A program made the position numbers and the translations under genes. Below are positions 23,994-31,809 of a stretch of DNA of 35,523 nucleotides, piece after piece. Origin of the DNA: an uncultured Bacteroidia bacterium (GTDB taxonomy: Bacteria > Bacteroidota > Bacteroidia > Bacteroidales > Prolixibacteraceae); NCBI GenBank assembly GCA_903854235.1, contig CAINVV010000035.1, positions 1 to 35,523 on the forward strand, read 5' to 3'. How positions within the stretch are numbered: the first letter of the stretch is position 1; every line of letters begins with the position of its first letter. The notes beneath the pieces were generated by a model that worked only from the letters and a program-made list of their open reading frames with translations, did no database searches and had not been told where the DNA came from.

Positions 23994-25976
23994 TCATTTT
24001 TTAACTTTTATCCGGTATACCGAAAAGGAATTGGGAGCCAAAACGGCCTTTATCATCTTCCCCTGAACCGTAAAAACCTGTTCGACAGGAGCAACCAATT
24101 TGGGTTGTTCCAGTGAGTTGACATCTTCCGTGGAATTACTTTTAAGGACGCTCAGGGTGGCCTTTGGACTCACCTGCTTTCTGACATCCAGCCGGATGGA
24201 TTGTTTTACCTCTTTGTTCGAGGCATTGATCAGTTTAAGAATGATCTCATCCGTTCTCTGATCCATAGCGGCAGACCCATATAAACCATCCTGCCCGGTT
24301 AAAGGTTCTCTGTTCCACAACATGGGCAAGACCTGCGACCCTTTGTTGTTTGAATAGAGCTTTTGAACATAATAATTAGCTGTCCCGAACGACTTCAGGT
24401 TATCGAACCAAATCAGATCAGGGGTCCATTGCCAGGCATCGACGTGGGCGAACAAGGGAGCATAGGAGCAAAGGCTTACTACATCGGCATTTCGCTCAAG
24501 CCCAGTCATAAATGCCGCCTCAGCCAGCGCGCATTTCCAGGTGTTTTTATTTTCAGGATTGACAGTCGATTTGCTTTGTGCCGCATATTCTCCTGCAAAT
24601 ATCTTGTATCCGTTCCTATCGTAGTGATCGTAGCGGGTCGCATTTTTCAAAAACCATTCCGAAGGTGCATAATAATGTTCGTCTACAATTTCGGCGTGAA
24701 GTCTTTTCAATTCACCCGCAGCAAAATCAAAGAATTTTCCATCCGGGGAGGGGCCTGTACCCGTAACAAGAGTCATTTGAGGATATTTCTCCTTGATTTT
24801 CCGGACAAAAGCTTGATACCGTTCGATGTACTGGGCTCCCCATTGTTCATTGCCTACCCCCAGCATCTTCAGGTTGAAGGGGGCAGGATGGCCCATGTTT
24901 GCCCGTACTTTTCCCCATTGGGATTCAACGGGTCCATTGGCAAATTCGATCAAATCGAGGGCATCCTGGATATAAGGTTCGAGCTGGTCCATCGGCACTA
25001 CTTCCGCCGAATTAAACTGGCAGGCCATTCCGCAACTCAGGATTGGAAGCGGTTCCGCCCCCAAATCTTCTGCCAGTTGAAAATATTCGAAGAACCCCAT
25101 CCCGAATGACTGGTAATAATCCGGTGTTGGCCGATGCTTGAATTCTGTGTTCCATCTGTTGATCATCGTTTTCCGCTCTTCCAATTTGCCAACTGTCTTT
25201 TTCCATTGGTAACGAGTTGCCAATTCGTAACCTTCGACAATGCATCCTCCCGGGAAACGAAGAAACCCAGGTTTGAGATCTGCAAGCAGCTGCACCAGAT
25301 CAGACCGCAAGCCGCCCTGTCTGTTTTTCCAGGTATCATCCGGGAAAAGAGAGATCATATCGAGATCCAGGGCTCCAACGCCCTCGAACCAGAGCACCAT
25401 TTTGGCTTTGGGATCACCTTCCACCGAAGTAAAATCAACCTGGTATCTCTTCCAGTCGCCAGGCCCGGGAACCACTTCAGCGCTTCCAATTACTGCACCT
25501 TCCCCTCCAATCAGTTCCAACCGAATCTTCATCGAAGGGCCGGTCTGGATTCGGGCAAGCAAAGAAAAGTGGTACTTCATCCCTTTTTTGATGCCCATCC
25601 CGCGAAAGCCTTCATTTTCCAAACCAAATTTCTCTTCGGCATTCGTCCGGCTGATCCTAACATACCTCGGATTGTTTGTTTCCGATTCCCCGCGGTTCAA
25701 AACCAACAGGCCTTCTGTGGCATCTGCTTTCACGATTTTCCAGCCCAAAAGTGGTTTCGCAAATTCGAAGGAGCGGTTTTTGACCAGTTCGGCATACAAA
25801 CCACCGTCGGCGGCAAAATTGATGTCCTCAAAAAATATTCCCCACATCGTGGATTGAATCGGGGCGATGGGCTTTTCCACAGAAACCACAATGGGTTCAA
25901 CTTTTTGTGCTGACAGTTGTACAGAAAAAACCAATTCAACGATCAGAATCAGGAGAAAACCAATTTTCCTTGCCAT
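23994..25976 (-). CDS. Exported alpha-L-arabinofuranosidase, GH51
   Basis: This 660-residue protein begins with a signal peptide (MARKIGFLLILIVELVFSVQLSAQ). The family opening QSTMWGIFFEDINFAADGGLYAELVKNRSFE is followed by an inserted carbohydrate-binding-like beta domain (about 75-210) typical of Bacteroidota GH51 enzymes. The catalytic barrel has the acid/base Glu377 in GVGNEQWG and the nucleophile Glu433 in VDEHYY; a C-terminal beta domain closes the protein. It removes terminal arabinofuranose from arabinan, arabinoxylan or rhamnogalacturonan I side chains by a retaining mechanism. It is the middle gene of the three-gene operon, between the isomerase-like gene (51 bp upstream) and GH78, which points to arabinose/rhamnose-rich pectin as a substrate. 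Confidence 0.93.
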   Translation of the reverse strand: MARKIGFLLILIVELVFSVQLSAQKVEPIVVSVEKPIAPIQSTMWGIFFEDINFAADGGLYAELVKNRSFEFAKPLLGWKIVKADATEGLLVLNRGESETNNPRYVRISRTNAEEKFGLENEGFRGMGIKKGMKYHFSLLARIQTGPSMKIRLELIGGEGAVIGSAEVVPGPGDWKRYQVDFTSVEGDPKAKMVLWFEGVGALDLDMISLFPDDTWKNRQGGLRSDLVQLLADLKPGFLRFPGGCIVEGYELATRYQWKKTVGKLEERKTMINRWNTEFKHRPTPDYYQSFGMGFFEYFQLAEDLGAEPLPILSCGMACQFNSAEVVPMDQLEPYIQDALDLIEFANGPVESQWGKVRANMGHPAPFNLKMLGVGNEQWGAQYIERYQAFVRKIKEKYPQMTLVTGTGPSPDGKFFDFAAGELKRLHAEIVDEHYYAPSEWFLKNATRYDHYDRNGYKIFAGEYAAQSKSTVNPENKNTWKCALAEAAFMTGLERNADVVSLCSYAPLFAHVDAWQWTPDLIWFDNLKSFGTANYYVQKLYSNNKGSQVLPMLWNREPLTGQDGLYGSAAMDQRTDEIILKLINASNKEVKQSIRLDVRKQVSPKATLSVLKSNSTEDVNSLEQPKLVAPVEQVFTVQGKMIKAVLAPNSFSVYRIKVKK

Positions 25977-26027
25977 ACTTTTGAAATTAATGTTAAAATG
26001 GGCCGGTAAAATACTTCAAACGGTTTA

Positions 26028-26924
26028 TTATTTTGGAAGCAGGGCCGCTTTGCAATAGGCCACGCATTTCGTTACCTCCTTCACGGCATCGGATCCTTCC
26101 GGGACGGGATATTCCAGTTCGATATCGCAGGTAATGGGCCATCCTTTCTTTTGGATCAATTGCAATATTTCTACTACCGGGGTCTCACCTTTTCCAAAAG
26201 GCTGGTTTTTATTTGGATCCGCTGCCTTGGGTCCTGTTTTGTCTTTGATGTGAATGCTCACGATGCGGTCATGAAGCCGATCCATCAAGATGGTTGGATT
26301 AAGACCTGTGGCACCGAAATAGTGACCGGCATCGAGGTTAAGCATCAGTTTGGGGCCATAGGCGAGCGCCTTGTCGAAGCTGAAATTGGGATCTCCCGGT
26401 TGACCGTGGTTGTGAAAGATGACAAAGAGGTGGTGTTTCTCGGCAAATGGTTCCATCCGTTTGGCGGCCTCTTCCGATATTTCCATCGTAATTCCTACTG
26501 CTCCAACAGCTTTACAGGCATTAAAAGCATAATCAATCTCCTCATCCGACCAGCTTTTGTCGCCCAATTTCAGGATGTTGATTTTTATACCCCTGGCATG
26601 GAATAATTTCTTTATCGCCTTGAATTTGTCCATCGAAACCGATGTTCGCCACTGACGAATGGCTGCTGCGTCCTTGGTCTGAGGGATGCCTGCATACCTT
26701 TCGGCTACATCGCCCATTAGTTCCACAGAACTAAGCCCGGACTGGGCTGCATAATTCAATACCGCCGGCAGCGACTGATCCGGCATGCTTCGGTAGCTAT
26801 AGGTAATAGTTCCAATCTGAACTCCGCCAAATTTAGAACCCTTACGATGGGATGCAGCTGTGGATCCGCTGCCGGAAAGGCAGAAAAAAACCACCAGCGT
26901 CAATAATTTTAATGTCAGCTTCAT
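26028..26924 (-). CDS. Exported sugar phosphate isomerase/epimerase-like TIM barrel (AP endonuclease 2 fold)
   Basis: The 298-residue protein has a signal peptide (MKLTLKLLTLVVFFCLSGSGSTAA) and a xylose isomerase-like TIM barrel. Probable metal ligands sit at strand ends: Glu148 in TMEIS, His173 in FHNHGQ, Asp198 in NLDAGH, His225 in SIHIKD and Glu269 or Glu271 in DIELEYP. Such exported barrels are common in Bacteroidota glycan loci, but few have a known reaction; some work with keto-sugars or 3-keto-glycosides. It is the first gene of the operon with GH51 and GH78. The name reflects fold only. Despite the fold it is not expected to be a DNA repair endonuclease, because it is exported. Confidence 0.85.
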   Translation of the reverse strand: MKLTLKLLTLVVFFCLSGSGSTAASHRKGSKFGGVQIGTITYSYRSMPDQSLPAVLNYAAQSGLSSVELMGDVAERYAGIPQTKDAAAIRQWRTSVSMDKFKAIKKLFHARGIKINILKLGDKSWSDEEIDYAFNACKAVGAVGITMEISEEAAKRMEPFAEKHHLFVIFHNHGQPGDPNFSFDKALAYGPKLMLNLDAGHYFGATGLNPTILMDRLHDRIVSIHIKDKTGPKAADPNKNQPFGKGETPVVEILQLIQKKGWPITCDIELEYPVPEGSDAVKEVTKCVAYCKAALLPK

Positions 26925-27324
26925 AATACCTGGAATTAATAGTTAATGTTATGATTATTTGGAATTTAAGTAGCTCTGAAAAGGAATGTACAATATCCCT
27001 TTTCACTCTTGCAAGATAGCAATAGATCGCTAATTTTCTGGAGCAGTCAAACATATTTGTCTCCAGCTAATCTAGGTATCAGCAGACATCCCGGACAAAC
27101 CAAAAACTGGACGGACCGGTTCATTTCATCACCGAAAGGCAATTACCAAAAAATAATTCCACTTCCTCTTCCCTGAACCTTACCGGCAGAATTGAAAAAG
27201 GAAGGAGAGCAAATATGAAAAATTACATCCCACTTCCTGCTAAATCTTCTCTCCTTGCAAATGGCTTTTTCGTTTAATTCATTTACCTTCGCAAATTCAT
27301 AATAAACTGTGAATTCGCCCGATC
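26925..27324. other. 400-bp divergent intergenic region with a candidate -7 box
   Basis: This separates the glycan operon (minus) from the MMPL exporter gene (plus). On the minus strand 27055-27048 reads TATGTTTG, a full -7 match, but without a -33 TTTG; it would give a leader of about 120 nt. On the plus strand TACCTTCG (27284-27291) matches the -7 consensus with one change and would serve the exporter gene. No gene or RNA is seen; ORF 26842-27054 is a shadow. Confidence 0.45.
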
Positions 27325-29682
27325 ATGTGGAAATATCTGACCCGTATTCTTCTTCGCAACAGACCCGTCATCCTGATTCTTATTTTTCTTCTGACCTTAT
27401 TTATGGGATGGAAAGGACTGGGAGTGAAGCTCTCCTACGACAATGCCAGCATCCTTCCTGCCGATGATAGTTTCATCATGGATTACAACCAATTCAAAAA
27501 GAGGTTTGGAGAGGATGGCAGTGTAATTGTGATTGGAGTGGAGAACCCAAACATGTTTCAACTGAAGGATTTCAACCACTGGTACGACCTGACCGCTGAT
27601 ATGGCCAAGGTTGCAGGGGTTGAAGGGGTCATGTCCATCACGAAAACTTCCACGATCGTAAAGAACGATTCCCTCCATCAATTCGATTTCAAACCGCTGG
27701 TTCCCATAAAACCCACCACCCAGGCCGAAGTTGACAGCCTGAAAAAGAAAATCCTCTCCCTTAAGTTTTACGATGGCTTGCTTTTCAACTCGAAAACAGA
27801 AGCCTATATTCTGGCTATCACGTTGAAAAAATCGGTACTGAACGACAAGATCCGGATGACTATTACTGACAACATCGTGGAAAGGGCAGAGCAATATGCT
27901 ACGCAGACCGGACATGAACTGCATTATTCGGGACTGCCCTACATCCGGACCGTCATGGCAAGAACCGTCCAGCACGAGCTTTTTCTCTTCGTGCTGCTTT
28001 CGATCCTGATTGCAGCCTTCATCCTATTCCTCTTTTTCCGGTCGATAAAAGTGGTGGCCAGTTCATTGGTCGTGGTCGGTATCAGCATCATTTTTACATT
28101 GGGACTTGTGGGACTTTTCGGATTCAAAATCAGCATCCTGACAGGAGTGATCCCGTCGCTGATTGTGGTGATCGCGATTGAGAATTGCATTTATATTCTC
28201 AATAAATACCATTGGGAGTACCGCAATCATGGGAACAAAATTTTGGCTCTTTCGAGGGTTGTCAGGAGGATCGGATTTGCCTCCCTGATGGTCAATACAG
28301 CCACAGCCGCCGGTTTTGCCGCTTTCATATTGGTATCCAATCAATTGTTGCGGGAATTTGGGATCATCGCCGCCATCAGCATCCTGATGGAGTATGCGCT
28401 CTGCATCACCCTGCTGCCCATCCTGTTCAGTTACATGGATCCACCCTCCGACAAACATGTTAAACACCTTGACAATACATTTTTCAATTCTGTTTTGGAG
28501 AAAATTCTTTATGTCATTCAATACAAGCGAAAATGGGTTTTCTCCCTCGCGGGGATGTTGCTGCTGACAGGAATTATCGGAATGCTCAACATGAAGACCT
28601 CCGGAAAAGTGACGGACGACATACACCAGAGCAACGCTCTTTACAAGGACCTGAAGTTCTTCGAAAAACAGTTGGGTGGCGTGATGCCCTTCGAAATATC
28701 GGTAGATACCAAAAAGAAAAAAGGGGTGATGCTCTATTCTACCATTCAGCGCATCGACCAGTTGCAGAATGTTATTTCCAGAAACAAGGAGTTCTCCAAG
28801 CCACTTTCGGTCGCAGAATTTGCCAAATTTGCCAAACAGGCCTATTTCAATGGCAATCCCGACATGTACAGTTTGCCCAATTCCATGGAAAAGACCTTTG
28901 TACTCTCCTATTTTCCCAAAAAGGCATCCGGGAACCAGCAATTACTCAATTCCTTCATCGACAGCACCCAACAGGTCACCAGGATCAGTTTCCAAATGGC
29001 AGATACCGGCACCAAGGAGATGAACAGGTTGCTCGACAGCATCCGCCCCAGGGTGGACTCCATTTTTGCCAGGGCAGATTACAATGTCCAGATCACCGGC
29101 AGCAGCGTCATTTATGCCCGGGGAACAGAATTTCTGATTAAGCATCTGTTAATCAGCGTACTGATTGCCATTGGATTTATTTCGCTGCTGATGGCACTGA
29201 TGTTCACAAGCATCCGGATGATAGCCGTCTCCATGATCCCAAACATCATTCCGCTGATCATTACTGCCGCCATTATGGGCTTTACCGGTGTGCCTATCAA
29301 GCCTTCAACCATCATCGTTTTCAGCATTGCACTGGGTATTTCTGTCGACAACACGATCCAATATCTCTCGAGGTACCGACACGAACTGAAGATGACAGGA
29401 AACAACATCAAGCTGTCGACCCTGAATGCCCTGCGTGAAGCCGGTTTCAGCATGATCTACACCTCCATTGTGCTGGTATTGGGGTTCAGTGTCTTTATGG
29501 TATCAAGCTTTGGAGGGACCCAGGCCTTGGGATTGTTGGTTTCGACCACCCTCTTCATTGCCATGTTCTTCAACATGATCGTACTGCCCTCCCTGTTACT
29601 GGTACTGGATAAATATTTGGTCACAAAGGCCTTCAAGAGTGAGCCGGTGATTGATATTGATGGGGAGGAAGAAGAGAATTAA
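27325..29682 (+). CDS. MMPL/RND-family transporter
   Basis: This 785-residue inner-membrane protein has the two-fold RND layout: a TM helix (about 15-33), a large periplasmic loop, five TM helices (about 215-370), a further TM near 400, a second loop and a final TM bundle (about 605-765). Acidic residues expected in the proton relay occur at equivalent places of both halves: IAIENCIYILNKYH in the first and GISVDNTIQYLSRYRHE in the second, the first using Glu for Asp. Size and motifs place it with MMPL/SSD-type lipid or hydrophobe exporters rather than three-component HAE1 pumps; no membrane-fusion protein or outer-membrane channel gene is adjacent. The cargo is unknown. It is monocistronic and ends at a strong bidirectional terminator. 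Confidence 0.88.
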   Translation: MWKYLTRILLRNRPVILILIFLLTLFMGWKGLGVKLSYDNASILPADDSFIMDYNQFKKRFGEDGSVIVIGVENPNMFQLKDFNHWYDLTADMAKVAGVEGVMSITKTSTIVKNDSLHQFDFKPLVPIKPTTQAEVDSLKKKILSLKFYDGLLFNSKTEAYILAITLKKSVLNDKIRMTITDNIVERAEQYATQTGHELHYSGLPYIRTVMARTVQHELFLFVLLSILIAAFILFLFFRSIKVVASSLVVVGISIIFTLGLVGLFGFKISILTGVIPSLIVVIAIENCIYILNKYHWEYRNHGNKILALSRVVRRIGFASLMVNTATAAGFAAFILVSNQLLREFGIIAAISILMEYALCITLLPILFSYMDPPSDKHVKHLDNTFFNSVLEKILYVIQYKRKWVFSLAGMLLLTGIIGMLNMKTSGKVTDDIHQSNALYKDLKFFEKQLGGVMPFEISVDTKKKKGVMLYSTIQRIDQLQNVISRNKEFSKPLSVAEFAKFAKQAYFNGNPDMYSLPNSMEKTFVLSYFPKKASGNQQLLNSFIDSTQQVTRISFQMADTGTKEMNRLLDSIRPRVDSIFARADYNVQITGSSVIYARGTEFLIKHLLISVLIAIGFISLLMALMFTSIRMIAVSMIPNIIPLIITAAIMGFTGVPIKPSTIIVFSIALGISVDNTIQYLSRYRHELKMTGNNIKLSTLNALREAGFSMIYTSIVLVLGFSVFMVSSFGGTQALGLLVSTTLFIAMFFNMIVLPSLLLVLDKYLVTKAFKSEPVIDIDGEEEEN

Positions 29683-29713
29683 AGGCAAAAGTGGTATTCG
29701 CATAGATCAAGGA

Positions 29714-29771
29714 TGGTGTCAAAAAAAGGAACGCACGAGTTTGAAATCGTACGTTCCTTTTTTTGACACCA
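29714..29771. terminator. Strong bidirectional terminator between mmpL-type gene and exbBD
   Basis: A 25-bp stem with a single C/A mismatch surrounds the loop GTTTGAAA. The inner GC-rich hairpin (GGAACG.ACGA with TCGT.CGTTCC, 29728-29757) is bordered by A7 and T7, so it can terminate from either side. It serves the convergent exporter and exbD genes. Confidence 0.85.
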
Positions 29772-29817
29772 CCTCTTCGGAGTCCCCTACTTTTGCCAAT
29801 CTCCTTTTGCCTTGTTT

Positions 29818-30219
29818 TCAGCTTCCTCTCTTTTCTGTTGCGAGGATCATCTTGATCTGAAGCTTGTTCCCTATGGCCAGCACATCTATCAGATCCTGAA
29901 TGGTCAGGGAGTTATCCGTTCTCAATACGATGGTTACGTCGCTGATTCTGGTTTTGATGACTTTCAAGGCACCCTCCAACTTGTTGAAGGGAACCTGTTC
30001 CTTGTCAATAAAATAATTTTTTTCCTTGGTAATGGAGAGGGTGATCTGTTTCTTGTCGAGAGTCTGATTGGAAGCTGATTTAGGCAACAACAGTTTAATC
30101 ACGTTGGGATTGGCAAACGTGGCCACCAACAGGAAAAAAAGCAACAGAAAGAACATGATGTCGTTCAGGGATCCTGTGGCTACTTCTGGTTTAAACTCGA
30201 GCCTTTTTCGAAGCTTCAT
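29818..30219 (-). CDS. exbD: ExbD/TolR-family biopolymer transport protein
   Basis: The ATG at 30219 (MKLRKRLEFKPEVATGSLND, 133 residues) lies one base after the exbB stop and is chosen over 30252, which would overlap exbB by 32 bp. A single TM helix (IMFFLLLFFLLVATF) is preceded by the conserved proton-pathway Asp20 (LNDIMFF). The periplasmic domain follows, ending with TIQDLIDVLAIGNKLQIKMILATEKR, typical of the family. With ExbB it forms a proton-driven motor that energises TonB-dependent transport or a Tol-like system. No TonB gene is adjacent. The gene runs to the bidirectional terminator. Confidence 0.9.
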   Translation of the reverse strand: MKLRKRLEFKPEVATGSLNDIMFFLLLFFLLVATFANPNVIKLLLPKSASNQTLDKKQITLSITKEKNYFIDKEQVPFNKLEGALKVIKTRISDVTIVLRTDNSLTIQDLIDVLAIGNKLQIKMILATEKRGS

Positions 30220-30220
30220 C

Positions 30221-30889
30221 TCAGTTTTGTTCGATGATGTTGATAAACTCAAAAGCGTCTTCCTCGACCCGGTTCATGTATTTGTCGATCATGATGCTAA
30301 GCATATGATAACCTGAATAGGCGATGACCCCTACGATCAGACCCAATCCGCTGGAGATCATTTTTTGATAGAGTCCTCCTGAAATAATGCCGATGCTGAT
30401 GTTGTCGGAGAGTGAAATATCGTAAAAAATCTTGATGACCCCGGCAATGGTACCGATGAAACCAAGCATCGGAGCAATGCCAGCAAAAAGACCCAGATAA
30501 TGGAGATCCTTGCTCATCTTGTTCATCTCAATCTGTGCAGCAGTTTCAATGGAACTCTCCACCTCCTTGATAGGCTTACCGATGCTGCGTGTGGCGTGAT
30601 AAAATATGCGGCTATAGGAACTGTTTCCTGCCTTCAAAGTAGCGACGGCCTGACCAACATCCCCCTGCTTCAGGTAACCGTGGAAGGCCACAACCAGGTT
30701 GGGTTCCGGTTTGGTGTAGCGCCTGATTTCGATAAATTTAACTATGATCAGGTAACAGGTAAGTAAAGAGATTATTGCAATGGGAACAAGGATCCATCCA
30801 CCTTTAAGCAACAGGTCAATTCCATCGGGGCTTGCTGCATTGTGTATGCCTTGAATCGCTTGTTGCTGAACGCCGAGCTGTAGAATCAT
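30221..30889 (-). CDS. exbB: MotA/TolQ/ExbB proton channel family protein
   Basis: This 222-residue inner-membrane protein has three TM segments, at about 28-52, 128-152 and 172-198. The family core is in the second and third: LGLFAGIAPMLGFIGTIAGVIKIF and IISSGLGLIVGVIAYSGY (the order of Gly and small residues is typical of ExbB/TolQ). It forms the pentameric stator around ExbD. Stop and exbD start are separated by one base, so the two are translationally coupled. No TonB, TolA or Pal gene is in view, so I cannot say whether it serves TonB or Tol functions. Confidence 0.9.
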   Translation of the reverse strand: MILQLGVQQQAIQGIHNAASPDGIDLLLKGGWILVPIAIISLLTCYLIIVKFIEIRRYTKPEPNLVVAFHGYLKQGDVGQAVATLKAGNSSYSRIFYHATRSIGKPIKEVESSIETAAQIEMNKMSKDLHYLGLFAGIAPMLGFIGTIAGVIKIFYDISLSDNISIGIISGGLYQKMISSGLGLIVGVIAYSGYHMLSIMIDKYMNRVEEDAFEFINIIEQN

Positions 30890-30997
30890 ATGTTTTTATT
30901 ATAGTATTGTATGAATCAACTGAATAACCAAGCAAATGAACAGAGGATAAATTCGATGTGTTTTCCCAAACCAAAACCAATTTCCTTTTACCAGCAC

Positions 30998-31021
30998 ATT
31001 AGCAAATTAGCATATTAGCAA
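30998..31021. repeat. Tandem 8-bp repeat ATTAGCAW x3
   Basis: ATTAGCAA, ATTAGCAT and ATTAGCAA follow without gaps, then ATTGCC, ending 6 bp before the deacetylase stop codon. As with the AGTGAAA arrays, it is an intergenic word array close to a stop codon. Confidence 0.65.
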
Positions 31022-31027
31022 ATTGCC

Positions 31028-31738
31028 TTATGCCCACTTGCGAAGGTGCTTGAAATTGATGCGTAGCTTTTTGATTCGTTGAATATAGGTGGTAACAAAC
31101 AATCTGCGCACTTTGGGAAATTCGATTTTTTTGAACTCGTATCCCTCGGCCTTCAGTGTTTCAATGGCTCTTGGAAGAGCCCACCTCAGATGAGCCTCTG
31201 CCTTGTAGGAATCGTGAAAAGTGATGATGCTGCCCGATCTGACGAACTTCAAAACATTTTCCAAAACCTCTTCTCTGGTAATGTTGGTGTTGTAATCGCA
31301 GGAGATTACATCCCACATCACGATTTTGTATTTTTGAGACAGAAATAGATACTGTCCCCTGGTCAGCCAACCGTGTGGCGGACGAAAAAGGTTGGAACCG
31401 ATCAGCCTGTTGGCCAGTTCAATGTCTTTAAAATACTCCAGATTACTCGTTTTCAATCCTTGCAGATGGTGATAGGTATGGTTGCCAACGGCGTGACCAT
31501 CTTCCAGTATCTGTTCAAAGATTTCGGGATAGCGAAAAACATTCTCGCCCACGGCAAAGAAGGTTGCCTTCACCTGATGTTCATTCAGCAGATCAAGTAC
31601 CCAGGGAGTTACCGTAGGAACCGGACCATCATCAAAGGTCAGGTAAACTGACTTTTCTTCTGCAGGCATACGCCACACAGCGGCTGGAAACCACTTGGTG
31701 AAAAAACCCGGCAGATGGACCTGTAACTTAAACTTCAT
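31028..31738 (-). CDS. Polysaccharide deacetylase, NodB domain (CE4)
   Basis: This 236-residue protein is a near-minimal NodB domain. All five CE4 motifs are visible: TFDDGP (Asp36 base, Asp37 metal), the metal pair His87 and His91 in GNHTYHH, FRPPHGW (119-123), MWDVISCDY and TFHDS. It should remove acetyl groups from N-acetylated glycans, such as peptidoglycan or surface polysaccharide. There is no classical signal peptide, only an amphipathic start (MKFKLQVHLPGFFTKWFPAAVW), so membrane association or a cytoplasmic lipid-linked substrate are both possible. It lies between DUF2723 and exbB on the same strand with gaps of 71 and 138 bp, so co-transcription is uncertain. Confidence 0.88.
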   Translation of the reverse strand: MKFKLQVHLPGFFTKWFPAAVWRMPAEEKSVYLTFDDGPVPTVTPWVLDLLNEHQVKATFFAVGENVFRYPEIFEQILEDGHAVGNHTYHHLQGLKTSNLEYFKDIELANRLIGSNLFRPPHGWLTRGQYLFLSQKYKIVMWDVISCDYNTNITREEVLENVLKFVRSGSIITFHDSYKAEAHLRWALPRAIETLKAEGYEFKKIEFPKVRRLFVTTYIQRIKKLRINFKHLRKWA

Positions 31739-31763
31739 ATTTTACTATTTGTCTGCAAAGGCA

Positions 31764-31771
31764 CAAAAGTA
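31764..31771 (-). promoter_or_regulatory. Candidate -7 box for the deacetylase gene
   Basis: On the minus strand this reads TACTTTTG, a full match to TAnnTTTG, giving a leader of about 20 nt. No -33 TTTG occurs at 19-21 bp; one lies at 12 bp. Confidence 0.4.
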
Positions 31772-31809
31772 ACGATTATCTTCCAAATGTGTAAATTTCG
31801 CAGAAACTA

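Noticed and set aside
28080-28215. Loss of the proton-relay acid in the first half of the MMPL exporter
   Set aside because: The usual Asp is absent, but a Glu (IAIENC) occupies the equivalent place to VDN in the second half, so an acidic relay residue is probably kept.
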